This document shows, piece by piece, positions 56,741 to 64,000 of a stretch of DNA of 64,000 nt; the first letter of the stretch is position 1, and the number at the start of each line of letters is the position of its first letter. This DNA comes from Jiella pelagia (GTDB taxonomy: Bacteria; Pseudomonadota; Alphaproteobacteria; Rhizobiales; Rhizobiaceae): NCBI RefSeq assembly GCF_026898155.1, contig NZ_CP114029.1:1557501-1621500 (forward strand). Direction: 5' to 3'. Made by a program: the position numbers and the translations under genes. The notes below the pieces were generated by a model, which ran no database searches, was not told the DNA's origin, and saw nothing but the letters and a program-made list of their open reading frames with translations.

Positions 56741-57916
56741 CACCTGCCGACGAGACGCCATCCACCCTGCCCCGCCCGGTCCCTCATGCGCCCGCCCGGG
56801 TCGCCGACGAGCGCCGCGTGAGGGTCTCGCTCGACTCCCGCTCCTACGACATCGTCATCGGCGCAGGGCTGATCGACCGGGCCGGTGACGAGATCGCCGG
56901 CCGCCTGCCGGGGATTCGCGCCGTCGTCGTCACCGACGAGACGGTGGCACGGCTCCATCTGACGCGGCTCGAGATTGCGCTTGCCGGCGCCGGCATCGAA
57001 TCGACCAGCGTGACGCTGCCGGCCGGGGAGACGACCAAGTCCTTCGCCCATCTGGAGCGGACGGTCGATGCGATCCTTCAAGCGCGGCTGGAGCGCGGCG
57101 ACGCCGTCATCGCGCTCGGCGGCGGCGTCATCGGCGATCTCGCCGGCTTTGCCAGCGCGATCGTCAAGCGCGGCACGAATTTCGTCCAGGTCCCGACGAC
57201 GCTGCTTGCCCAGGTGGATTCATCCGTCGGCGGCAAGACCGGCATCAATACTGCGCGCGGCAAGAACCTCGTCGGCGCCTTCCATCAGCCGGCCTTGGTC
57301 CTGTCGGACATCGCCCTCCTCGACACGCTTTCCCCGCGCGAATTTGCGGCAGGATATGCGGAGATGGTCAAGTACGGGCTCATCGACCGGCCGGACTTCT
57401 TCGACTTTCTCGAACGCCGCCGGGAGGCCGTCTTTGCCGGCGGCCCCGAACGCGCCGAGGCGATCGCGGTGTCCTGCGAGGCGAAGGCGGCGGTGGTCGC
57501 CGCCGACGAAGAGGAGCACGACAGCCGAGCGCTGCTCAATCTCGGCCACACCTTCGGCCATGCGCTGGAGCGGGCGGTCGGCTACGATCCCGCCCGCCTC
57601 GTCCATGGCGAGGGCGTTTCGATCGGCATGGCGCTGGCGCATCGTTTCTCTGTGAAACGCGGCCTTTCGACCGGGCAGGATGCCGGCCGCGTCGCCGCGC
57701 ATCTCCAGGCTGCGGGCCTTCCGACCGAGATTGCTGCGATCCCCGGTCCGCCGCTCGACCGGCAGACGCTGATGGAGGCGATCGCCCAGGACAAGAAGGT
57801 CTCGCGCGGCCGCCTCACCTTCATCCTCACCCGTGGTATCGGCCAGGCCTTCGTCGCCAGGGACGTCGAACGGGCCGAGGTCGAACGCTTCCTCGACGAG
57901 GAGCCTCGCCAAATGA
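56737..57916 (+). CDS. aroB: 3-dehydroquinate synthase, stop masked by apparent frameshift
   Basis: About 392 residues after repair. NAD-binding [45 protein letters not shown] and metal ligands in [11 protein letters not shown] are clear. TTG at 56737 with GGAGG upstream is the likely start. As sequenced the frame runs through FLDEEPRQM into the next gene with no stop. Removing one C at GAGCCTC (57901-57907) gives an ending FLDEELAK and TGA, overlapping the next ATG as ATGA. It converts DAHP to 3-dehydroquinate. Confidence 0.9.
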
Positions 57917-59500
57917 CGACATCGCTCTGGATCTATCTCGGCATCGTCATCTGCCTCATCTGCATCTCCGCCTTCTTTTCGGGCTCGGAAACGGCGCTGA
58001 CGGCCGTCTCGCGCGCCCGGATGATGAGCCACGAGAAGAACGGCGACCTCAGGGCGGGGATCGTCCAGCGGCTGATCGAGAAGAAGGACCGGCTGATCGG
58101 CGCGCTCCTGATCGGCAACAACCTCGTCAACATCCTCGCCTCGTCGCTTGCCACCAGCGCCTTTCTCGGCCTCTTCGGCGAGACTGGCGTCGTCTACGCG
58201 ACCATTGCGATGACCATCATCGTGGTCATCTTCGCCGAGGTGCTGCCGAAATCGGCGGCGATCGCCCGGCCGGACGGATTTGCCCTGGCGGTCTCGCGGC
58301 CGGTCGCCTTCATCGTCACCGCCTTCGGACCGGTCACCGCAACGGTCAACTTCGTCGTGCGGCGAATCCTGTCGCTGTTCGGCGTCGGCCTGGAATCGGG
58401 CGCCTCGCTTCTGACCGCCCATGAGGAGTTGCGCGGCGCCGTCGAGGTGCTCCACCGCGAGGGCTCGCTCGTCAATGCCGACCGCAACCGTCTCGGCGGT
58501 CTTCTCGACCTGCACGAGCCTCGAGGTCTCCGACGTCATGGTCCACCGCACCTCGATGCGGCAGATCAATGCCGACGACGCGCCGGCCGACGTGGTCCGC
58601 CAGGTGCTCGAAAGCCCCTATACCCGCATGCCCGTCTGGCGCAGCCACTACGACAACATCATCGGCGTCATTCACGCCAAGGACGTCCTGAGGGCGCTGC
58701 ACGAGGTCGAGAACGACCCCTCCAGGATCAACGTCCAGAAGATCTGCACCAAACCGTGGTTCGTGCCGGAGACGACGACGCTGCAGGACCAGCTCAACGC
58801 GTTTCTGCGCCGTAAGGCCCATTTTGCCATCGTCGTCGACGAGTATGGCGAGGTCGAAGGGATGATCACCCTCGAGGACATCCTGGAGGAGATCGTCGGC
58901 AACATCGCCGACGAGCACGACGTCGACATGCAGGGCGTCAAGCTGGAGGCCGACGGCTCGGTGGTGGTCGACGGCCAGGTGCCGATCCGCGATCTCAACC
59001 GGGCGCTCGACTGGAACCTGCCGGACGACGAGGCGGTGACGATCGCCGGCCTGGTCATCCACGAGACCCAGACGATCCCCGAGGAGCGCCAGGCCTTCAC
59101 CTTCTTCAACAAGCGCTTCACCGTCCTGAAGCGCGAGAAGAACCGGATCTCGAAGTTGCGCATCCGGCCGGCGACGGTTCTCGTGCCGCCGAAGAAGTCG
59201 GCCTTCCATGGCGGGCTCGCCGAGCCGGTCGTCGACGTTCAGGAGACCGATCCGGAAGTGCTCGACGCGGCGATGGAGGAGATGGAGGAGGTCGAGGCGA
59301 CCACGACGCCAGCGACCCGAGCCGATCGCGAAGGCTGGCACGACGACGGCCTCAACGACGAAGGCTGGATGGGCACCGATGGCGGCCACGAAGGCCGCAA
59401 CCGCCCGCGCTCCTGGCCGCAGAGCCACGAGGAGGACGATCCGGACTTCGGCGAGGACGACAGAAGCGGCTCTCGCAGCAGCGGCGAGGACCGGCGATAG
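57913..59500 (+). CDS. CorC/HlyC-type (CNNM, DUF21-CBS) transporter, apparent frameshift
   Basis: About 528 residues after repair: DUF21 membrane domain (LWIYLGIVICLICISAFFSGSETALTAVSRARM), a CBS pair (RMPVWRSHYDNIIGVIHAKDVL and FAIVVDEYGEVEGMITLEDILEEIVG) and a C-terminal CorC_HlyC domain. The break after LLDLHE resumes LEVSDVMVHRTSMRQI once one C at GAGCCTC (58516-58522) is removed. The family is linked to Mg2+/Co2+ efflux. An unusual acidic, low-complexity C-terminal tail of about 100 residues follows. Translationally coupled to aroB. Confidence 0.88.
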
Positions 59501-59574
59501 ATCCCTTCCCCGTTTCCCCCTTGCCTCGTTTCCCCCTTGCCTCTGCGGCCGGAACCGTTAACTACGGCCAAAGC

Positions 59575-59652
59575 TCACACGGGGTGCCGAAAAGGCTGAG
59601 AGGCGATCTGCCAACCCGTCGAACCTGATCCGGATCATGCCGGCGGAGGGAT
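59575..59652 (+). ncRNA. TPP (thi-box) riboswitch
   Basis: Contains the conserved thi-box blocks in order: ACGGGGTGCC, GGCTGAGAGG, the central pyrimidine-sensing GAACCTGATCCGG and ATGCCGGCGGAGGGA. It lies about 70 bases upstream of thiB on the same strand, with the ribosome site GAGAGGA downstream, so thiamine diphosphate binding should repress the thiBPQ transporter, probably at translation start because no U-rich terminator is seen. Confidence 0.95.
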
Positions 59653-59725
59653 TGCGGGCGCCAAGCGGTGGATTTCCGACACGCGGCGCATCTTTCTCCG
59701 ATCCGACGAGAGGAAAGCGCCGCCA

Positions 59726-60767
59726 ATGTTGAAGATTGTCAGACCGAATGGATGCTTCGCGACGTCCCTCGCCGCCGCACTCGTTGCCGTCACAACCATG
59801 GCCGGCGGGGCCTTCGCCCAGGATGACGAGCAGCCGACGCTGACCGTCTACACCTATGACAGCTTTTCGGCCGAATGGGGTCCGGGGCCGAAGCTGAAGG
59901 AGGCCTTCGAGGCAAGCTGCGACTGCACGCTCGATTTCGTCGGCCTTGAAGATGGTGTCGCCATCCTCAACCGGCTGAAGCTCGAAGGCGCATCGACCAA
60001 GGCCGACGTCGCGCTCGGCCTCACCTCCGATCTCATCCCCGAGGCCAAGGCGACCGGCATGTTCGCAGACAGCGGGGTAGACACATCGGAGCCTCGCCGT
60101 GCCCACCGGCTTTTCCGATCCGGTCTTCGTTCCCTACGACTATTCCTACCTTGCCTTCGTCTACGATTCCGAAACCGTGACGAACCCGCCGCAGAGCCTC
60201 GCCGATCTCGTCTCGGGCGATCCCGAGCAAAAGATCGCCATCGAGGATCCGCGCACCTCGACGCCGGGCCTCGGCTTCCTTTTGTGGATGAAGTCCGTCT
60301 ATGGCGAGGAGGCCGCCGCGAAGTGGGAAGAGCTTCGCCCGCGCATTCTCACCGTGACGCCCGGCTGGAGCGAGGCCTATGGCCTGTTCACCAAGGGCGA
60401 GGTGCCGATCGTCCTCTCTTACACGACCTCGCCTGCCTATCACGTGATCGAGGAGGGAACCGAGCGCTACAAGGCGGCCGGTTTCGAGGAAGGCCAATAT
60501 CTGCAGATCGAGGTCGCTGGCACGCTGAAGGACACGCCACACGCTGATCTTGCCCGCAAGTTCCTGTCGTTCCTCGTCGGCAAGGAGGCGCAATCGATCC
60601 TGCCGACGACCAACTGGACGCTGCCGGTGCGTGACGACGTCGAGCTGCCGGAGGCGTTTTCCAATCTCGTGAGCGTCGAAAAGCCGATCCTCGTCGATCC
60701 CGAGGCGGTGGCGAAGAACCGGCGCGCCTGGACCGACGAATGGCTCCAGGCGGTCGGGGCGCGGTGA
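59726..60767 (+). CDS. thiB: Thiamine ABC transporter substrate-binding protein, apparent frameshift
   Basis: About 346 residues after repair. Signal peptide ([18 protein letters not shown]), then [19 protein letters not shown] typical of ThiB. The break follows DSGVDTSE and resumes [27 protein letters not shown]; an extra base at GAGCCTC (60089-60095) explains it. It captures thiamine, TMP or TPP in the periplasm. First gene of thiBPQ behind the TPP riboswitch. Confidence 0.9.
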
Positions 60768-60858
60768 TTGCTGAGCCGTTGGTGGTGGCAGCAAGGCCTG
60801 TGACGGCGCGGCTGGGCGCTCGTAGAGCGCCGACCTGCCCTGAAAGCCACGTTCACCC

Positions 60859-62484
60859 ATGAACACCCGCACCGACCGCCGCATCCGCATCGGCGCGGGG
60901 ATCACCGCCGCGCTTCTCGCCCTCGGCTTCCTCCTCGGCGGAATCCTCGTCCTCCTCGTCGTCAGCCGGCAGGCACCGGACATCGTCGCGCTTCTCGGCG
61001 ACCCGTACGTCCGCTCGATCCTCGGCTTCACCCTCACGCAGGCCGGCCTGTCGACGCTGTTGTCGGTGGTCCTCGCGGTCCCGCTCGCCCTCGCCCTTCA
61101 CCGTGCCCGCTTCTTCGGCAAGCGGCCGATCCTGCGGCTGTTCCTTCTGCCCCAGGCGCTCCCCGTCCTCGTCGGCGCGCTCGCCGTCATCACCATCTGG
61201 GGCCGCAACGGCGTCGTCTCTGACGGGCTTGCGGCCATCGGGCTGCCGCGGCTCGACGTCTATGGCCTTTCGGGCATCCTCATCGCCCATGTTTTCTTCA
61301 ACATGCCGCTGGCAGCGAGGCTGTTCGTCGCCGCCCTCGACCGGGTGCCGGCGGAGAGCTGGAAGCTGTGCGGCCAACTTGCCCTGCCGCCCCTCACCGT
61401 CTTTCGCACGGTCGAGTGGCCGGCGCTCCGCGGTGCCCTTCCCGGCGCTTCGGCGCTGATCTTCATGCTGTGCGTGACAAGCTTCACCATCGTTCTCGTC
61501 CTCGGCGGCGGACCGGCTGCAACGACCCTCGAGGTCGCGGTTTATCAGGCCCTGCGCTACGATTTCGATCCGGGCCGGGCGATCGGCCTGTCGATCATCC
61601 AGATCGTCCTGACGGCCCTCGTTCTCGTCGCGACGCTTCTCCTCGGCCGCGATCCGGCCGGGGGTTTCGGCACCGGCGGCAGGGCCCGGCGTTTCGACGC
61701 GAGGAGCCGATCGAGAGACGCGGCCGACAGCCTCGTCGTCCTTTGCGGCACGCTTTTCGTCCTCAGCCCTTTCGCCGCGATCCTCGTCTCCGGCCTTGCC
61801 GCCGATCTGACACGCCTCGCCACGGAGGCGGCGGTGCAGCAGGCGGCACTGACGAGCCTCCTCGTCGCCGCCGCCGCAGCCTCGCTCTCGCTCCTCGTCT
61901 CGATGCTCGTTCTCATGGCGATCGAGGCGCTGCGTTTCGGCGCAAAGCCCGACACGGTCCGGCGCGGCGCCCGGATCGGGCTCGAAACCGCCACCAGCCT
62001 CGTCCTCGTCGTCTCGCCAGTCATCGTCGGCGCCGGCTGGTTCCTGGCGCTGCGGCAGGTGACCGACGTCCTCGCCGCGGCGCCCTATGTCGTCGTTGCC
62101 ACCAATGCGGTCATGGCGATGCCCTTCATCGTGCGGATCGTCGGGCCCGCGCTCAGCCAGGCGAATGCCGAGACCGGCAAGCTCGCCGAGAGCCTGGGGC
62201 TCACCGGGGCAGCCCGCTTCGTCTTCGTCGACTGGCCGGCGATGCGGGGACCGCTGGCGCTGGCCTTCGCCTTCTCTCTCGCGCTGTCCTTCGGCGATCT
62301 CGGCGCCATCGCGCTCTTCGGCTCCAGCGACTTCGTGACCCTCCCCTACCTGCTCCTCCAGCGCATGGGGAGCTACCGCACTGCCGACGCGGCGGGTCTG
62401 GCGCTGATCCTCGGCCTCGTCACCGTCATTTTGATGGGGCTCGTCGAGCGCGGCTTCTCAGGCCGGCGGGAGGCGGACGGTTGA
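60859..62484 (+). CDS. thiP: Thiamine ABC transporter permease
   Basis: 541 residues with two fused permease domains and about 12 hydrophobic segments, each half with its own EAA-like loop (first near WKLCGQLALPPLTVFRTVEWPAL, second near AESLGLTGAARFVFVDWPAM). AFSLALSFGDLGAIALFGS is typical of ThiP. It forms the inner-membrane channel with ThiQ. Confidence 0.9.
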   Translation: MNTRTDRRIRIGAGITAALLALGFLLGGILVLLVVSRQAPDIVALLGDPYVRSILGFTLTQAGLSTLLSVVLAVPLALALHRARFFGKRPILRLFLLPQALPVLVGALAVITIWGRNGVVSDGLAAIGLPRLDVYGLSGILIAHVFFNMPLAARLFVAALDRVPAESWKLCGQLALPPLTVFRTVEWPALRGALPGASALIFMLCVTSFTIVLVLGGGPAATTLEVAVYQALRYDFDPGRAIGLSIIQIVLTALVLVATLLLGRDPAGGFGTGGRARRFDARSRSRDAADSLVVLCGTLFVLSPFAAILVSGLAADLTRLATEAAVQQAALTSLLVAAAAASLSLLVSMLVLMAIEALRFGAKPDTVRRGARIGLETATSLVLVVSPVIVGAGWFLALRQVTDVLAAAPYVVVATNAVMAMPFIVRIVGPALSQANAETGKLAESLGLTGAARFVFVDWPAMRGPLALAFAFSLALSFGDLGAIALFGSSDFVTLPYLLLQRMGSYRTADAAGLALILGLVTVILMGLVERGFSGRREADG

Positions 62485-62486
62485 CG

Positions 62487-63260
62487 ATGGAAACAGACAT
62501 CGAGCAGCCCGGCGCCTCGACGGGCGGCGCGCCGTCGGCGCTGCGCCTCAAGGACATCCGCTTTGCCCATGGCGGGACGGAGTTCCGCTTCGATCTGACA
62601 GTCGATTCTGGCGAATGGCTGGCGCTGATCGGGCCGAGCGGGGCGGGCAAGTCGACGCTGCTCGATCTTGCGGCCGGCTTCCTGCACCCCGTCTCAGGGC
62701 GCGCCCTCATGGCCGGCGAGGACGTCACCCGTCTCGCTCCGGCCGAGCGCCCGCTCTCCATGCTGTTCCAGGAGAACAACCTGTTTGCGCAGCTCGACGC
62801 CTTCCGCAACGTCGCGCTCGGCATAGCGCCGCGCCTCAGGGTTTCGAAAGACCAGCGGCGGCAGATCGAGGCGGCGCTTTCCGCGGTGGGTCTCGAGGGC
62901 TACTCCAAACGCCGGCCGGCCGAAATGTCGGGCGGCGAGCGTCAGCGCGTGGCGCTCGCGCGGGCCTTCCTGCAGAGGCGGCCGCTGATCCTCCTCGACG
63001 AACCCTTCGCCGCCCTCGGACCGGCGCTGCGGCGCGACATGCTGGCGCTTCTTGCCGAACTGCGAAAGCGCGAAGGCGAGCCGCCGGCAGCCATCGTGAT
63101 GGTGACCCACCACCCGGAGGACGCCGCGCCTTACGCCGATCGTGTCGCCTATCTGGAAGCCGGCGAGATTGCCGCGATCGGTCCGACCGCGAGGATGCTC
63201 TCCGGCAAGATGGACGAGCGTGTCGCGCACTATCTCGGCCTTCGACAAAGACAGGCGTGA
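62487..63260 (+). CDS. thiQ: Thiamine ABC transporter ATPase
   Basis: 257 residues: Walker A GPSGAGKST, Q-loop FQENNLFAQL, signature MSGGERQRVALARAF, Walker B ILLDEPFAALG and H-loop VTHHPEDAAPYA. It powers thiamine uptake with ThiP. The ATG at 62487 is used; a TTG two codons upstream overlaps the thiP stop. Last gene of the riboswitch-controlled operon. Confidence 0.9.
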   Translation: METDIEQPGASTGGAPSALRLKDIRFAHGGTEFRFDLTVDSGEWLALIGPSGAGKSTLLDLAAGFLHPVSGRALMAGEDVTRLAPAERPLSMLFQENNLFAQLDAFRNVALGIAPRLRVSKDQRRQIEAALSAVGLEGYSKRRPAEMSGGERQRVALARAFLQRRPLILLDEPFAALGPALRRDMLALLAELRKREGEPPAAIVMVTHHPEDAAPYADRVAYLEAGEIAAIGPTARMLSGKMDERVAHYLGLRQRQA

Positions 63261-63464
63261 CGCATTTCCGGCGGAATTCCCGCTTAAGTGATGACGTGGG
63301 GGATCGGGGGGATTCCTTTCCGTGAATTGATCGGCGATGTTGCCTTTCCACTCTATCGGAAGGGCAGCCGATCCGATTAGTTGCGATCTTCGAGGCGGCG
63401 GAAGCAAATCGCGGTCGGGATGGACGAGGCGTCATTCGCGTCAATGACAGCACCATGGCATGAA

Positions 63465-64000
63465 ATGAAGATCGGGCCGAGGATGCGGGCGCTTCTGCGC
63501 ACGGCAATCATTGGTGCGCTCGCCATAGCCTCCGGCTGCACGACCATCGAGGCCGGGCTCGACGGGCTGTCGGCGGCGCGCGACGAGGACAGCCTGCAGG
63601 CGGGCTACACCTCGACGCGCCAGCCGATCACCTTCGAGACCGCCCAGCAGGGCGATCCGCAGTCGGCGATCGGCCGGAGCCAGCATCCGAAGATCCTCGC
63701 CGCCTATGGCGGCGCCTATTCCGATCCAAAACTCGAGCAGGCCCTCGCCGGCATCGTCGGCAAGTTGGCAGCGGCGAGCGACGATCCGAACCGTGCCTAC
63801 CGGATCACCATCCTGAACTCGCCGAACATCAACGCCTTCGCCCTGCCCGGCGGCTATGTCTACATCACCCGCGGGCTCCTGGCACTCGCCAACGATTCCT
63901 CGGAAGTCGCAGCGGTGATCGGCCACGAGATGGGGCACATCACCGCCAACCACGGCATCCAGCGCCAGCAGCGCGAGCAGGCCGCAGAACTCGCGAGCCG
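63465..64000 (+). CDS. M48 family zinc metalloprotease lipoprotein, 3' end outside window
   Basis: The frame runs off the window. Signal and lipobox: RALLRTAIIGALAIASGC, so the mature protein is a periplasmic lipoprotein. The zinc motif HEMGH (AAVIGHEMGHITANHG) and INAFALPGGYVYITRGLL identify the BepA/LoiP-like M48 group involved in outer-membrane quality control. In-frame ATG codons at 63420 and 63444 are possible, but 63465 places the lipobox best. Confidence 0.85.
   Translation, partial: MKIGPRMRALLRTAIIGALAIASGCTTIEAGLDGLSAARDEDSLQAGYTSTRQPITFETAQQGDPQSAIGRSQHPKILAAYGGAYSDPKLEQALAGIVGKLAAASDDPNRAYRITILNSPNINAFALPGGYVYITRGLLALANDSSEVAAVIGHEMGHITANHGIQRQQREQAAELAS

Noticed and set aside
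56095-58815. A single 900-residue AroB-CorC protein
   Set aside because: Explained by one extra base at GAGCCTC that hides the aroB stop; not a real fusion.

Overview
The window looks like chromosome of a high-GC alphaproteobacterium of the order Hyphomicrobiales (Rhizobiales). Evidence: a zapA / DUF4164 / tkt / gap block, a thuEFG/agl-type alpha-glucoside ABC operon, a complete urtABCDE urea transporter, a roughly 1600-residue NAD-glutamate dehydrogenase, a small membrane gene between xerD and aroK, and GAGAATGACG-type intergenic repeats. Genus cannot be settled from sequence alone; an Aurantimonadaceae-like lineage is only a guess. Almost all of it is core metabolism, transport and envelope maintenance. 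The one clear mobile element is an IS256-family insertion sequence.

Layout. 1-5.5 kb: 3' part of a membrane diguanylate cyclase, an AsnC/Lrp ligand-binding protein, a uracil-DNA-glycosylase-like protein, a glutathione transferase, a histidine kinase, a DUF1289 protein and a membrane aspartic protease. 5.5-10.4 kb (minus strand): TauE/SafE exporter, a second histidine kinase, a mercuric-reductase-like flavoprotein and a TVP38 membrane protein. 10.6-17.2 kb (minus): sugar ABC transporter with a GH13 alpha-glucosidase. 17.5-24 kb (minus): urtABCDE behind a consensus sigma-54 promoter. 24.3-30.3 kb: MaoC hydratase and SDR divergent from a TetR regulator, a quinone-oxidoreductase-like enzyme, a lipoprotein-like esterase, zapA and DUF4164. 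30.5-33.8 kb: tkt and gap. 34-35.3 kb: IS256. 35.4-44.4 kb: SGNH autotransporter, radical SAM DNA-repair-like protein, AhpD-like protein, NAD-GDH. 44.4-54.8 kb: a 44-residue Lys-rich protein, MFS transporter, patatin, a paired M16 peptidase system, L,D-transpeptidase, accA, an Rrf2 regulator and a methyltransferase. 54.8-59.5 kb: xerD and a small membrane protein divergent from aroK-aroB and a CorC/CNNM transporter. 59.5-63.3 kb: TPP riboswitch with thiBPQ. The window ends in an M48 metalloprotease.

The most striking feature is a reading-frame anomaly. Seven genes or gene junctions (glutathione transferase, AhpD-like, NAD-GDH, catalytic M16, the aroB/corC junction, corC, thiB) are broken by one extra base, and in every case the break lies at GAGCCTC or GAGGCTC and is repaired by restoring GAGCTC. 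The aroB repair also recreates a stop codon with an ATGA overlap to the next gene. This is best explained by a motif-specific consensus error, probably from base modification at GAGCTC, rather than by seven mutations. An eighth frameshift, in a GNAT gene, is a simple G-run length change. I treat all these genes as probably intact.

Working together: the sigma-54 promoter ties urea uptake to nitrogen control, and NAD-GDH links glutamate to carbon metabolism. The sugar ABC system imports alpha-glucosides for cytoplasmic hydrolysis. The TPP riboswitch controls thiamine uptake, and TPP is the cofactor of the nearby transketolase. No CRISPR array, tRNA, rRNA, prophage or obvious defence system was seen.
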